Part shown: piece by piece, positions 1 to 9,300 of the stretch
Position numbering within the stretch: position 1 is the first letter of the stretch
Layout: each line of letters opens with the position of its first letter
DNA from: Natronospirales bacterium
Lineage (GTDB): Bacteria; Pseudomonadota; Gammaproteobacteria; Natronospirales; JAIVGZ01
Direction: 5' to 3'
DNA length: 64,000 nt
Assembly (NCBI GenBank): GCA_020201335.1
Contig: JAIVGZ010000001.1
Location: 32,694-96,693 of the forward strand
The notes under the pieces: generated by a model
Databases searched by the model: none
Seen by the model: the letters and a program-made list of their open reading frames with translations, nothing else
What the model was told of the DNA's origin: nothing
Made by a program: the position numbers and the translations under genes

Positions 1-1
1 C

Positions 2-958
2 CCAGTATCACGGTCACTGATTCTGCACCGCGTAAACCAGGCGCTCGCGCTGCGCGAGCGCCTGTCGGATGCGCCTTTTTACCGGCTGGTGTTCGGCGAG
101 GCGGACTTGCTGCCAGGTCTTGTCGTTGACCGTTACGGAGACCATCTGGTTGTGCAGATTACGACGGCGGGCATGGAGACGCTGCGCGACGACATACTGG
201 ACGCATTGGACAAGGTCGTCGCGCCGCTTGGCATCCTGCTGCGCAACGACTCCTCGGCGCGCGAACTCGAGGGTCTGCCAAAATCAGTCGAGGTGGCCCG
301 CGGCACGGTGCCCGACGAAGCCGAACTCGTGGAGCACGGCACGCGCTTTCGCGTGCCGCTCGCCGCCGGGCAGAAAACGGGTTGGTTTTATGACCAGTCT
401 GACAACCGAGGTCGTCTGCTGCGCTACGCAGCCGGCGCGCGCGTCCTCGATGTATTCAGCTATGTCGGAGCGTGGGGCATCCAGGCGGCTCGTTTTGGCG
501 CGAGTGATGTCCTTTGCATCGATGCATCCGAGCGGGCGCTGCAGCACGCGGCTGCGAACGCGGCACTGAACGATGTTCACATTGAAACCCTACAGGCCGA
601 CGCGTTTGACGCGCTGAAGGCGCTGCGAGCTGAAGGCCGCGACTTCGATGTCGTCGTGGTGGACCCACCGGCGTTCATCAAGCGACGCAAGGACCACCGC
701 GCAGGCCTCGACGCCTATCGGCGGCTGAACCAGGCGGCGATGCAACTGCTCGGCAAGGACGGCATCCTTATCTCGTGTTCCTGCTCGCATCACCTTGGTG
801 ACCACGAACTGCTCGGAATGATGAACCTCGCCGCGCGCCACGTGGACCGTAACCTGCAGGTGATCGAGACCGGAGGGCAGGCTTGGGACCACCCGATACA
901 CCCGGCGATACCGGAGACGCGGTATCTGAAGGCGATCTTCGCGCGGGTTTTTATGTGA
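2..958 (+). CDS. rlmI: 23S rRNA (cytosine) methyltransferase RlmI-like, 5'-partial
   Basis: Class I SAM-dependent methyltransferase of the RlmI/RlmK family, expected to place m5C on 23S rRNA. The reading frame is open to the left edge, so the N-terminal PUA domain is cut off. The frame starts at base 2, well upstream of a GTG at 89 that a gene caller might choose, and the residues before that GTG (YRLV just ahead of FGEADLLPG) already match the family. Visible motifs are the central FGEADLLPGLVVDRYG block, SAM motif I DVFSYVGAWG, catalytic-loop motif VVVDPPAF and the second-cysteine motif SCSCSHH. The C-terminus looks complete. It is followed 22 bp later by lgt on the same strand. Confidence 0.85.
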   Translation, partial: PVSRSLILHRVNQALALRERLSDAPFYRLVFGEADLLPGLVVDRYGDHLVVQITTAGMETLRDDILDALDKVVAPLGILLRNDSSARELEGLPKSVEVARGTVPDEAELVEHGTRFRVPLAAGQKTGWFYDQSDNRGRLLRYAAGARVLDVFSYVGAWGIQAARFGASDVLCIDASERALQHAAANAALNDVHIETLQADAFDALKALRAEGRDFDVVVVDPPAFIKRRKDHRAGLDAYRRLNQAAMQLLGKDGILISCSCSHHLGDHELLGMMNLAARHVDRNLQVIETGGQAWDHPIHPAIPETRYLKAIFARVFM

Positions 959-980
959 GTGCATAGGTTAGAATTCCCCG

Positions 981-1748
981 GTGTTCCAATACCCCGACAT
1001 AAACCCCGTTGCGCTGTCTCTCGGCCCGGTGACCATCTACTGGTACGGGTTGATGTACCTGTCAGGCATCGCGCTCGGCTGGTGGTTGTTGCATCGCCGC
1101 GCCGAACGCTTCGGATGGACGAAGAACCAGGTCTCCGACATCGTGTTCTGGGCTGCACTCGGCGTGATTGCCGGCGGCCGCATCGGCTACATGCTGTTCT
1201 ACGTGCCGGACGAGTTCTTCGCGAACCCGTCGATGCTGGTACGCCTCGGGCAGGGCGGGATGTCTTTTCACGGCGGTATGGCCGGCGTCGCGCTCGCCAT
1301 GTTCTGGTATGCAAGCCGCCAGCGCCGCCGCTTCCTCGAACTCACCGATTTCATCATCCCGGTGGTGCCGATAGGGCTGGGCCTCGGGCGCATCGGGAAT
1401 TTCATCAACGGGGAGCTGTGGGGGCGACCGACTGAAGTCCCGTGGGCGTTCGTCGTCGACGGCGTCGCACGCCACGCGTCACAGCTTTATCAGTTCGCGC
1501 TGGAAGGGGTCGTTCTGTTCGTCGTGCTGTACCTCTATTCGGCACGCCGTCCGCCGGTGATGGCTGTATCCGGAATGTTCGCGTTGCTGTACGGCGTGTT
1601 CCGCATCTTCGTTGAGTTTTATCGGCTGCCTGACGCGCACATCGGCTACCTCGCGTTCGGCTGGCTGACGATGGGGCAGGTGTTGTCCGTGCCGCTGGTT
1701 CTGCTCGGCGCTGCGCTGCTGTTCGCCGCGTATAGGGGGCAGCGGTGA
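981..1748 (+). CDS. lgt: Prolipoprotein diacylglyceryl transferase Lgt
   Basis: Inner-membrane enzyme that transfers diacylglycerol from phosphatidylglycerol to the lipobox cysteine of prolipoproteins, the first step of lipoprotein maturation. The 255-residue protein is rich in membrane segments and carries the Lgt signature [14 protein letters not shown] near residue 137, plus the [10 protein letters not shown] and [10 protein letters not shown] blocks. The start is GTG at 981. The stop overlaps the GTG start of thyA by 4 bp (GTGA), giving the classical lgt-thyA pair. Substrates encoded nearby include LolB, RlpA, MltB and the TPR lipoprotein. Confidence 0.95.
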   Translation: MFQYPDINPVALSLGPVTIYWYGLMYLSGIALGWWLLHRRAERFGWTKNQVSDIVFWAALGVIAGGRIGYMLFYVPDEFFANPSMLVRLGQGGMSFHGGMAGVALAMFWYASRQRRRFLELTDFIIPVVPIGLGLGRIGNFINGELWGRPTEVPWAFVVDGVARHASQLYQFALEGVVLFVVLYLYSARRPPVMAVSGMFALLYGVFRIFVEFYRLPDAHIGYLAFGWLTMGQVLSVPLVLLGAALLFAAYRGQR

Positions 1749-2419
1749 GGCAGTACCTGCACCTGATGCGTGAGGTGCGCGAGCGTGGCGTATCGAAAGA
1801 TGACCGGACCGGAACCGGCACGCTGTCGTTGTTCGGTCACCAGATGCGCTTTGACTTGTCGGAAGGGTTTCCAGCCGTCACGACGAAGAAGCTGCATTTC
1901 CGCTCGATCATCCACGAGTTGCTGTGGTTCCTGCGCGGTGAGACCAACACGCGCTACCTGACGGAAAATGGTGTCTCGATCTGGGACGAATGGGCGGACG
2001 AGAACGGCGAGCTCGGCCCCGTCTACGGCTACCAGTGGCGGTCGTGGCCGACGCCCGGCGGCGGCCACATCGACCAGATAGAGCGGCTCGTCGAACAACT
2101 GAAGACCAATCCGGATTCACGCCGGATGATCGTTAGCGCGTGGAATGTTGCGGACCTCGACCGGATGGCGTTGCAGCCCTGCCATGCGCTGTTCCAGTTC
2201 CATGTAGCAAAAGGCAGGCTGTCCTGTCAGCTTTACCAGCGCTCGGCCGACATCTTCCTCGGCGTGCCGTTCAACATCGCATCGTATGCGCTCTTGACGC
2301 ACATGCTGGCTGAGCAGTGCGACTTGGAGGCGGGTGACTTCATCTGGACCGGCGGTGACTGTCACCTGTACCGGAACCATTTCGATCAGGTTCGCAGAGC
2401 TGCTCGAACGCCGCGATGA
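1745..2419 (+). pseudogene. thyA: Thymidylate synthase ThyA, C-terminally truncated
   Basis: Makes dTMP from dUMP with methylene-tetrahydrofolate. The first 215 residues align to E. coli ThyA without gaps (my recollection of that sequence), including the nucleophile motif PCHALFQF around Cys146, the QLYQRSAD arginine/serine block and the HLYRNHFDQ substrate-binding block. After NHFDQ the frame turns into a short unrelated tail (VRRAARTPR) and stops. About 49 conserved C-terminal residues are missing, including the terminal residues that close the active site, so this form should be inactive. The DNA after the break reads as MgtE in another frame, so the loss is a junction and not a point mutation. 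No second thymidylate synthase is visible here. Starts at GTG 1745, coupled to lgt. Confidence 0.85.
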
Positions 2420-3722
2420 TCAGGCGGTCCGCGGCCTCTTCGCGGATTTGCCGGTACAGGACATCGCTGACGCTATCGGTGACTGCGGGCCTGCCGAGCG
2501 TGCGGATGCGTTCAGGCTCGTCGCCGAAGGATTACAGCCCGAAGTCTTCGCCCACCTTGACGATGTTCGCCAGGAATCGCTCGTCGAGACGCTGACGCCG
2601 GACGAGATGCGGCGCGTGATGAACGAGCTGTCGCCCGACGACCGCACGGCGTTGCTCGAACGGCTTCCGCGCGACGCCGTGAAGCGACTGCTGTGGCTGC
2701 TGAAGCCCGGCGAGGTGCGCGAGGCCGTCCGCTTGCTCGGCTACCCCGAGGAAAGCGCGGGCCGGCTGATGACCCCGGACTGTGTAAAGGTCCGTGGCGA
2801 CTGGTCGGTCGCGCGCGCGCTCGCGCACATCCGCCAGCTCGGCGACGAGCGCGAGACCGTAAACCTCATCTACGTGACGGAAGGCAGTGGCCGCCTCCTA
2901 GACATCGTGTCGCTTCGCCAATTGGTGTTCGCAAACCCTGCAGCGCTCGTTTCGTCGCTCGCCGACGAAAGCCTGATTACGATCCAGCCGGACGCGGACC
3001 GGGAAGAAGCCGTGCGGTTGATCCAGCACTACGACTTGTCGGCGCTGCCGGTCGTCGACGTAGACGGGCGCCTGCTCGGCATAGTCACCGTCGACGACGT
3101 GATGGACGTCGCGGAGGAGGAGGCGACCGAGGACTTCCACAAGATGGGCTCGGTTGGCGCGCTGCACCTGTCGCTGAAGGACGCGCGGCCGTTCCTGCTG
3201 TACCGCAAACGCATCGGTTGGCTGGTGATGCTGGTCGCGGTGAACGGCATCGGCGCGATCGGTATCAAATACTTCGAGGCCAGCATCGAAGCCGTCGTGG
3301 CGTTGGTGTTCTTCCTGCCGCTGGTCATCGCGTCGGGTGGTAACGCCGGCGCGCAGGCGGCGACGCTGATGGTTCGGGCGCTCGCGACAGGCGACGTCCA
3401 CGCCCGCGACTGGCTGGGCCTGTTCATAAAGGAGCTGTCTGTCGCGCTGGCACTTGGGCTCACGATGGGCCTGTTCGTCTGGGCCGCGGGTTCAATGATC
3501 GGCGGCGGGGGCTTGGGACTCGCGGTCGCGCTGGCGATGATCTGCGTCGTGCTTGTGAGTAGTTTGTTCGGGCTGTTGCTGCCGTTCGTGCTCGAGCGCA
3601 TGAATTTCGACCCGGCGACCGCCAGCGCGCCGTTGATTACCTCGGTCGCCGACATCGCCGGCATCGCGATCTATTTCTTGATTGCGACCGTCATCTTGGG
3701 GTTACCGATGCCGGGCGCGTAG
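2334..3722 (+). CDS. mgtE: Magnesium transporter MgtE, N-terminus replaced at junction
   Basis: Homodimeric Mg2+ channel of the MgtE/SLC41 family. The order is an MgtE N-domain superhelix (about residues 20-125), two CBS domains (about 130-255; [19 protein letters not shown]) and five membrane helices (about 285-460). The membrane part holds [17 protein letters not shown] and the pore region [18 protein letters not shown] with conserved Asp. The frame opens at GTG 2334, but its first 17 or so codons are thyA DNA read out of frame. Genuine MgtE similarity begins near 2388 ([10 protein letters not shown]). Only a few native N-terminal residues and the native start and RBS seem lost. Converges on uppP, whose stop lies 4 bp away. 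Confidence 0.85.
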   Translation: MTSSGPAVTVTCTGTISIRFAELLERRDDQAVRGLFADLPVQDIADAIGDCGPAERADAFRLVAEGLQPEVFAHLDDVRQESLVETLTPDEMRRVMNELSPDDRTALLERLPRDAVKRLLWLLKPGEVREAVRLLGYPEESAGRLMTPDCVKVRGDWSVARALAHIRQLGDERETVNLIYVTEGSGRLLDIVSLRQLVFANPAALVSSLADESLITIQPDADREEAVRLIQHYDLSALPVVDVDGRLLGIVTVDDVMDVAEEEATEDFHKMGSVGALHLSLKDARPFLLYRKRIGWLVMLVAVNGIGAIGIKYFEASIEAVVALVFFLPLVIASGGNAGAQAATLMVRALATGDVHARDWLGLFIKELSVALALGLTMGLFVWAAGSMIGGGGLGLAVALAMICVVLVSSLFGLLLPFVLERMNFDPATASAPLITSVADIAGIAIYFLIATVILGLPMPGA

Positions 3723-3726
3723 CCGG

Positions 3727-4276
3727 TCACCAGAACATCGCCAGCAAGACGACACCCAGCGCGACGCGGTAGATGACGAACGGCTGCATCCCGATGCGGC
3801 GGATGAACGACAGGAACAGGTGGACCATCGCGTAGGTGCTGGCAGCCGAAACGACGAAGCCGAACAACAGGATCCCCCACTCAGTCTCCGCACCGCGCCC
3901 GACAAGGTCGCGCGTGGACAGCAGCGTCGCGGCCGCGATGATTGGGACCGACAGCAGGAACGAGAATCGCGCAGCAGCGTCGCGCGACAGGCCGACGAAC
4001 AAGGCTGCGGTCATGGTGATGCCCGCACGTGAGGTGCCGGGGAACAACGCGAGCACCTGTGCGAAGCCGATTACCAGCACATCGCGGAGCGTCAACGAGT
4101 ATTCGTCACGTGTGCCGCGGCCTTTCCAATCGGCGATGCCGAGGACGATACCGAATACGATCAAGCCTACGGCGATCAGCACCGGGTCGCGCAGCTGCCC
4201 GTTCGCGAAATCCTTGAGTAGCCAGCCCGCCGTTGCGGCGGGCCAGGGCGATAAGCAGTGCTTGGAGCCACGACAT
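3727..4276 (-). pseudogene. uppP: Undecaprenyl-diphosphatase UppP, internal deletion plus frame change
   Basis: UppP/BacA recycles undecaprenyl diphosphate, the lipid carrier of cell-wall precursors. The C-terminal two thirds is typical: DPVLIAVGLIVFGIVLG, FAQVLALFPGTSRAGITM, and the end motif PFVIYRVALGVVLLAMFW. On the minus strand an ATG at 4276 begins MSWLQALLIAL, which is how UppP proteins start. The next residues of a normal protein, including the catalytic PVSSxxH loop, are absent, and the body resumes near 4252 in a different frame (PAATAGWLLKDF). About 80-85 residues are gone and the start is no longer in frame with the body. As written the gene is dead; see the finding on repeated losses. 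Confidence 0.8.
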
Positions 4277-4320
4277 TCGGCGGATTCTACCTGACGGTCC
4301 GACGATTGTAGAATGCGGCG

Positions 4321-4806
4321 ATGACACCGGAACTCACCCTCGTCGTCGCGCACGCGGACAACCGCGTAATCGGACGCGACAACCGCCTCCCGTGGCACTT
4401 GCCGGCAGACCTCAAACACTTCAAAGGGGTGACGCTTGGCAAGCCGGTCGTGATGGGGCGGCGCACCTGGGAGTCGATAGGCCGCGCGCTGCCCGGCCGC
4501 CTCAACATCGTCGTCAGCAGCCAATCCGTGACCGGCGACCTTGTCACGGTCCGCTCGCTGGACGCCGCGCTTGGCGCCGCGGGCGCGGTACCCGAAGTCT
4601 GCGTGATTGGTGGCGCGCGCCTGTTCGCCGAGGCGTTGCCGCGTGCCGCGCGCATCCACCTGACGGAAGTCCATGCGGATATCGAAGGCGATGTGTACTT
4701 TCCGCCGTTGGAGCCCGGCGTATGGCGCGAGGTCAGCCGCGAGTTCCGTGTGGCCGATGAGCGGAATGCGTATCCGATGAGCTTCGTGGTGCTGGAACGC
4801 GGCTGA
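4321..4806 (+). CDS. folA: Dihydrofolate reductase
   Basis: Reduces dihydrofolate to tetrahydrofolate with NADPH, regenerating the cofactor that ThyA consumes. It has 161 residues, the usual size. Seen in order: VVAHADNRVIGRDNRLPWHLPADL (active-site loop and the acidic Asp, described by position about 8-31), GKPVVMGRRTWESIG (NADPH site, about 41-55), and VIGGARLFAEAL (about 100-111). The start is ATG 4321, in a short gap divergent from the uppP start at 4276. Its last 74 bp overlap the antisense 3' end of kmo. Confidence 0.95.
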   Translation: MTPELTLVVAHADNRVIGRDNRLPWHLPADLKHFKGVTLGKPVVMGRRTWESIGRALPGRLNIVVSSQSVTGDLVTVRSLDAALGAAGAVPEVCVIGGARLFAEALPRAARIHLTEVHADIEGDVYFPPLEPGVWREVSREFRVADERNAYPMSFVVLERG

Positions 4807-6088
4807 CGACCAATTGATCGGCCCGGTCGAGGTCGATGTCCTCGATGCGCTCGACGCGCTGCGTTAACGCGTCAAGTATTTCCTTCTGCACGCGCCCACG
4901 CGTGTATGCCTCAGCGTATGGCATGGAATGGAACATCACCATTGCGTAACGCGGGATAAAACGGTCTGGGTGTCGCTCCTGCAACAGGAACTCGAGTTTT
5001 TTCTGTAGCTGGAAGCGCGGTTGTGCAACGAGGTCGCGCATCTCGACGTAGTTCTCCAGCGCCATTGTTGCGATTGCGTCCGAGTTTGGCTTGCGCAGCG
5101 CCTCGAAGTCAGCGAACACTTGTTCCCAGTCATTGCCGTGTTCGGCGATGCATGCATCGAGCGCCACACAATCCTCGAACGCGGCGTTCATGCCCTGGCC
5201 ATGGAACGGCACGATTGCATGGGCGGCGTCGCCGACCAGCAGCGCCTGCCCGCCGATATGCCATGGTTCGGACCGTACCGTCACCATGCGGCCGGTCGGA
5301 TTCGTGGCGAACTGCTCGGCAAGGCCCGGGATCAGAGTATGCGCATCCGCAAAGTGCTCGCGGAAGAACGCGTCGACCTCTGCCGGCCCGCTCAGTGCGG
5401 CGAAGCTGTCCTGCCCGTCCACCGGCAGGAACAGCGTGACGGTGAAGCTGCCGTCGAGGTTCGGCAGTGCAATCAGCATGTATCCGCCGCGCGGCCAAAT
5501 GTGCAGCGCGTTGCAGTCCATCGCGTGCGCGCCACCGGCGCCCGCCGGCATCGTCAGTTCCTTGTAGCCGTGTTCGAGCAGTTCCTCTGAGACCGTGATA
5601 CCGCGCTGGGCGTGCATCGCCGCTCGGATCGCGGAACCGGCGCCGTCGGCAGCGATCACAGGGGTGCCGTCATCCACATCGAAATCGTGACCGTCGCAAG
5701 GTGTACCGAAGCGAATTTCGACGCGGCCGGTCGCTTCCGCTGCATCCATCAGCGCGGCGTTCAGGCTGCCACGGGATACCGAATAGATCATTTCAGTCGG
5801 CGTGCGCCCGTACGGCTGGAAGCCCAACTCACCGGCCGGCGTGTGCAGCATCCGACCGCGCATCGGCGTGAGCAACGGCTCGATTTGTGGCATTAGCCCG
5901 ACGCGGCGCAAAGCGTCGATACCGCGGTTAGCGAGTGCCAGGTTGATTGAGCGTCCGGCGGAGATATCCACCTTGCGCAGGTCAGGGCGCCGCTCGAGTA
6001 CGGTCACCGTGTAACCACGCTGTGCGAGGAAAATTGCGGCAAGCGAGCCGGCGAGGCCGGCCCCGACGACGGTGATCGGGCCGCTCAC
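4733..6088 (-). CDS. kmo: Kynurenine 3-monooxygenase
   Basis: FAD/NADPH hydroxylase converting L-kynurenine to 3-hydroxykynurenine. 451 residues. It has the N-terminal FAD motif GAGLAGSLAAIFLAQRG, the SAGRSINLALANRG block, NALHIWPRGGYMLIALPN, and the second FAD motif GDAAHAIVPFHGQGMN. The GTG start at 6088 overlaps the kynU stop (GTGA), and the longer open frame upstream of it is an antisense shadow of kynU. Two mild oddities: the stretch between the residues HDFD and VIAADGAG is roughly 15 residues shorter than I expect, and the last 25 or so residues are encoded antisense to folA and look non-family. Last gene of the kyn operon. Confidence 0.9.
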   Translation of the reverse strand: MSGPITVVGAGLAGSLAAIFLAQRGYTVTVLERRPDLRKVDISAGRSINLALANRGIDALRRVGLMPQIEPLLTPMRGRMLHTPAGELGFQPYGRTPTEMIYSVSRGSLNAALMDAAEATGRVEIRFGTPCDGHDFDVDDGTPVIAADGAGSAIRAAMHAQRGITVSEELLEHGYKELTMPAGAGGAHAMDCNALHIWPRGGYMLIALPNLDGSFTVTLFLPVDGQDSFAALSGPAEVDAFFREHFADAHTLIPGLAEQFATNPTGRMVTVRSEPWHIGGQALLVGDAAHAIVPFHGQGMNAAFEDCVALDACIAEHGNDWEQVFADFEALRKPNSDAIATMALENYVEMRDLVAQPRFQLQKKLEFLLQERHPDRFIPRYAMVMFHSMPYAEAYTRGRVQKEILDALTQRVERIEDIDLDRADQLVVSRVPAPRSSSDTHSAHRPHGTRG

Positions 6089-7299
6089 AGCACCGCCTCG
6101 ATGAGCGCGGCGACGAAACGCTCGATCTCCTCCGAGGTGTTGTAAAGCGGTGTTGGGGCGACGCGGATCACATCCGGCTCGCGCCAGTCGCAAACGATGC
6201 CGCGCTTGCCGAGTGCGTCGTGCACGCGCTTGCCGTTGCCGCCGCGTATCCGCAAGCTCAACTGGCAACCGCGGCGCGCCGGTTCGCGCGGCGTCAGGAT
6301 TTCGACCACATCCCCGGCGCGGCGCTCCAGTAACCGTTCCAGCATGCCGGTTAGTTTCTCCGAATGCGGCCGCAGGCCCTCGACGCCACCGGCAGCGTCG
6401 AATATCTCCAGCGAGGCCAGCAGTGGCGCCAGTGAGAGTATCGGCGGATTCGACACCTGCCAGCCGTCGGCGCCGCGCTGCGGCACGAATTCCGGGCCCA
6501 TGCGGAAGCGGGTGGATTGGTCGTGCCCCCACCATCCGGCGAAACGCGGCAGGTCGAACGACTCGGCGTGCCGCGCGTGTACGAAGCAGCCGCCGACCGC
6601 GCCGGGTCCAGCGTTGCAGTACTTGTAGTGGCACCAGACCGCGAAGTCAGGACCCCAGTCGTGCAGCCGCAATGGGACGTTTCCGGCTGCGTGCGCGAGG
6701 TCCACACCGACTCGAGCGCCTTGCGCGTGCGCTGCTGCGGTGAGCCGCTTGATGTCGACGAACTGGCCGGTGTAGTACTGGACGCCGGGAAGCAACACTA
6801 GTGCAATCGTCTCGCCCAGGCGTGCGAACATCGCCTCGATGTCTTCTTCGCGCAAGGTCGCTTCGCCTTCGCGCGGCTCAAGTTCGACCAGCCCGTCTGC
6901 CGGGTCGATGCCGTGGAAGCGCAGCTGCGAAACAACTGCGTGGCGGTCAGACGGGAACGCGCCGCGCTCGATGACAATCTTCGTGCGCGTTCCGGAGGGC
7001 CGATAAAAGCTGACCATCATCAGGTGCAGGTTCACCGTCAGCGCGTTCATCGCGACAACTTCGTCCGGTTGCGCCCCGACCAGGCGCGCGAGCGGCTCGC
7101 GGACGAACTCGTGGTACGGCATCCACGGGCGGCGAGCCTGGAAATGGCCCTCGACTGCGAGGCGCTGCCAATCCTCGAGTTCCTCGCTGACCAGCGTAGC
7201 GACGCGCTTCGGCTGCAGGCCAAGCGAATTGCCGCAGAGGTAGGCGAGCGGGTGACCCGACGCGTCTACCGGCAGGTGAAACTGGTCGCGGAAATTCAC
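6085..7299 (-). CDS. kynU: Kynureninase
   Basis: PLP enzyme cleaving 3-hydroxykynurenine (or kynurenine) to 3-hydroxyanthranilate (or anthranilate) and alanine. 404 residues. Motifs: YLCGNSLGLQP, MNALTVNLHLMM, GAFPSDRHAV, DLAHAAGNVPL, the PLP-lysine segment WCHYKYCNAGPGAVGG and the C-terminal RRGCQLSLRIRGG. The GTG start at 7299 overlaps the kynB stop. Kynureninases usually have about 20 more residues (an A-LDAxDPL-FR helix) before the FRDQFHLP seen here, so either this start is naturally short or a small piece is missing at the kynB/kynU boundary. Confidence 0.92.
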   Translation of the reverse strand: MNFRDQFHLPVDASGHPLAYLCGNSLGLQPKRVATLVSEELEDWQRLAVEGHFQARRPWMPYHEFVREPLARLVGAQPDEVVAMNALTVNLHLMMVSFYRPSGTRTKIVIERGAFPSDRHAVVSQLRFHGIDPADGLVELEPREGEATLREEDIEAMFARLGETIALVLLPGVQYYTGQFVDIKRLTAAAHAQGARVGVDLAHAAGNVPLRLHDWGPDFAVWCHYKYCNAGPGAVGGCFVHARHAESFDLPRFAGWWGHDQSTRFRMGPEFVPQRGADGWQVSNPPILSLAPLLASLEIFDAAGGVEGLRPHSEKLTGMLERLLERRAGDVVEILTPREPARRGCQLSLRIRGGNGKRVHDALGKRGIVCDWREPDVIRVAPTPLYNTSEEIERFVAALIEAVL

Positions 7300-7808
7300 G
7301 GAGCGAGCCGCTGGAGCAGTACGCGGCTGGGCGCCGCGTCGGAGATGAACGCGGGAACCTGCAGGCTGAGCAGGTAAAAACCGTCGTCAATTGTGTCCGG
7401 TGCAAACACCATCTCGGTGACAGTCGCGCCCGACCGCGTCGTATTCGGCGTGCCGTGCCCTGCGGGTGGCAGGCCGAAAAACACGCGGTGTGCAAGCAAG
7501 CGGCCTTCATCGTGCGTCCGGTCGAGCGATGGGCCGTCGAACAGCAGGTGCATGATGCGGCGCTGCACGACCACGCGCATTGCATCCTGCGTGAAGAACG
7601 GCGCATCCCGCTTCGACCAGTCGGCGGTACGCTTTCCCAGGTCGTTCGGAAGCGTGCGGACGACCAGCGCGGACACGTCTGGTGGCGCACTGTCCACTTC
7701 AAGTGCGCGTTCGACCATTTCCGCAGTAATCAGCAGGTCGTGTGCCTGACTGGCGGGTACCGTCTTGTCGCTGGTTTCGGTACGCTCGACCGGCGTGACC
7801 GTAATCAA
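7296..7808 (-). pseudogene. kynB: Kynurenine formamidase/cyclase-family KynB, N-terminally truncated
   Basis: Cyclase-family (PF04199-type) hydrolase. In this operon the likely job is hydrolysis of N-formylkynurenine to kynurenine. What remains matches the C-terminal two thirds: VSALVVRTLPND, FFTQDAMRVVVQRRIMHLLFDGPSLDRTHDEGRL (about residues 70-105), TEMVFAPDTIDDGFYLLSLQVP and the family ending SDAAPSRVLLQ. The N-terminal hundred or so residues, which carry the metal-binding His-rich motif (H-x-GTH-type), are absent. The frame runs back into the end of nbaD near 7815-7825. The TTG at 7808 is only a formal start. As written the enzyme cannot bind its metal. Confidence 0.75.
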
Positions 7809-8778
7809 TTGCGCGACATAGGAGCAGCTTTGCGCGCAGGTCAGCCTCTAACACCAGCGATTCAACCAGTTGGCCGGGTGGCGATTCGCCAAGTGGGAAA
7901 GGGTAGTCACTGCCGATCACGATGCGGTCGTCGCCGAACAGCGTGAGCATATGGCGCAGCATGTCCGGGTCGTGAACCAAAGAATCGACCCAGAAACGGC
8001 CGAGGTAGTCACGCGGGTCGACGGCGTTGTCGACCGCGCACAGGTCGGGACGGACCTTGTAGCCGTGAGCGATTCGCCCAATCGTGCCCGGGAAACTGCC
8101 GCCGCCGTGCGCAAACGCGACGCGCAGCCCCGGCAGCCGTTCGAACACGCCGCCGAAGATCATCGAGCAGATTGCGAGCGAGCTCTCGGCGGGCATCCCG
8201 ACCAGCCACGGCAACCAGTACTTCGGCATGCGTTCCTTGCCCATCATGTCCCACGGGTGCACGAACACGGCAGCCCCGAGGTCAGCCGCTGCCTCGAACA
8301 CCTCGAACAGTTCGGGGTCTTCCAGGTTCCAGGCATTTACGTGCGTGCCAATCTGCACGCCGGACAAGCCAAGTTCGTTCACGCACCGCTCAAGTTCCTT
8401 CACCGCCAGCGCCGGTGCTTGCATAGGCAGCGTGCCGAGCCCTGCGAAACGGGTCGGATGCTCAGCCACTACACTCGCGATGTGGTCGTTAAGCATCCGG
8501 GACAGGTCATCGGCGTCGGCCGGCTTCGCCCAATAACTGAACATCACCGGCACGGTTGAAAGTACCTGCACCGAGACGCCATCCGTGTCGCACTCCTCAA
8601 CCCTGATGGCAGGGTCCCAGCAGTTACGCGAGACTTTCCGGAACGCATTGCCGTCTATCACCATGTCGGCGCAGCCACAGCCGTCGTGCTCGAGCGCGAC
8701 GAAGCCCCCATACCCATAGCGTTCGCGCAGGTCCGGCCAGCGCTCGGGGAGGATGTGCGTATGAATATCTATCTTCAA
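7699..8778 (-). CDS. nbaD: 2-amino-3-carboxymuconate-6-semialdehyde decarboxylase (ACMSD), 3' end altered
   Basis: Zinc amidohydrolase that decarboxylates ACMS to 2-aminomuconate semialdehyde, diverting carbon away from quinolinate/NAD synthesis. Metal ligands visible: [12 protein letters not shown] at the N-terminus, VFVHPWD, and the Asp of [13 protein letters not shown]. The start is taken at TTG 8778, which overlaps the nbaC stop (TTGA); the open frame continues upstream but is not family sequence. After about residue 318 (DLRAKLL) the normal ending (a GGNALRFL-like helix) is replaced by about 40 unrelated residues that read through kynB out of frame to 7699. The catalytic core is whole, but the final helix is lost at the same junction that truncates kynB. 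Confidence 0.85.
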   Translation of the reverse strand: MKIDIHTHILPERWPDLRERYGYGGFVALEHDGCGCADMVIDGNAFRKVSRNCWDPAIRVEECDTDGVSVQVLSTVPVMFSYWAKPADADDLSRMLNDHIASVVAEHPTRFAGLGTLPMQAPALAVKELERCVNELGLSGVQIGTHVNAWNLEDPELFEVFEAAADLGAAVFVHPWDMMGKERMPKYWLPWLVGMPAESSLAICSMIFGGVFERLPGLRVAFAHGGGSFPGTIGRIAHGYKVRPDLCAVDNAVDPRDYLGRFWVDSLVHDPDMLRHMLTLFGDDRIVIGSDYPFPLGESPPGQLVESLVLEADLRAKLLLCRAIDYGHAGRAYRNQRQDGTRQSGTRPADYCGNGRTRT

Positions 8779-9290
8779 CGCGGCGCTTCCATGACCGTAC
8801 CGCATTGCGAACAGGTTCTTTTCTCGAGCGAGCCGAAGAATCGGTCGAACACCGGTGGGAAATCCTTCTCGATGTCCTTTAGTTCGAAGTATTCTTCGTA
8901 CAGCATGTTGTTGCAGCTCTCGCAGAACCACATCAAACCGTCCTTCTCTCCCGGACGCCGCCGGCGCTCGATGACGAGTCCGACCGACTCCTCGAACCTG
9001 TTCGGTGAGTGCGGGATGCGGGCAGGCAACAGGAAAATCTCGCCCGCGCGGATAGGGATATCGACTGGCTTGCCGTCCTGCATGGTCTTCAACACCATCT
9101 CGCCTTCGAGCTGGTAGAAGAATTCCTCACCTTCGTCGTAGTGGTAGTCGCGGCGACGGTTCGGGCCGCCGACGACCATCACGATGAACTCCCCGTCCTG
9201 ATACACAACCTTGTTGCACACCGGCGGCTTCAGAACTTCGCGGTTCTGGTCGATCCAATCCTTGAAATCGATTGCTTTCATCGGGCGCAT
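8775..9290 (-). CDS. nbaC: 3-hydroxyanthranilate 3,4-dioxygenase
   Basis: Non-heme Fe(II) cupin dioxygenase that opens the ring of 3-hydroxyanthranilate to give ACMS. It has 171 residues, typical of the bacterial form. The metal ligands lie in [17 protein letters not shown] and IPHSPNRF. The C-terminal rubredoxin-like site has two Cys pairs (CESC and CSQC). Start ATG 9290, 10 bp after the nbaF stop; the stop overlaps the TTG start of nbaD. Appears intact. Confidence 0.95.
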   Translation of the reverse strand: MRPMKAIDFKDWIDQNREVLKPPVCNKVVYQDGEFIVMVVGGPNRRRDYHYDEGEEFFYQLEGEMVLKTMQDGKPVDIPIRAGEIFLLPARIPHSPNRFEESVGLVIERRRRPGEKDGLMWFCESCNNMLYEEYFELKDIEKDFPPVFDRFFGSLEKRTCSQCGTVMEAPR

Positions 9291-9300
9291 GGGCTGCTCC

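Noticed and set aside
69..1475. Several 60-170 codon frames overlapping rlmI and lgt, and similar frames throughout
   Set aside because: They are Arg/Ala/Ser-rich out-of-frame readings of clearly identified genes, as expected in high-GC DNA.
1745..3722. A natural ThyA-MgtE fusion protein
   Set aside because: The two coding parts are in different frames, ThyA loses residues needed for activity, and such a fusion makes no functional sense.
4733..6634. A longer kmo starting at 6634
   Set aside because: The extra N-terminal codons are antisense to kynU and lack family similarity; GTG 6088 begins at the FAD motif and overlaps the kynU stop.
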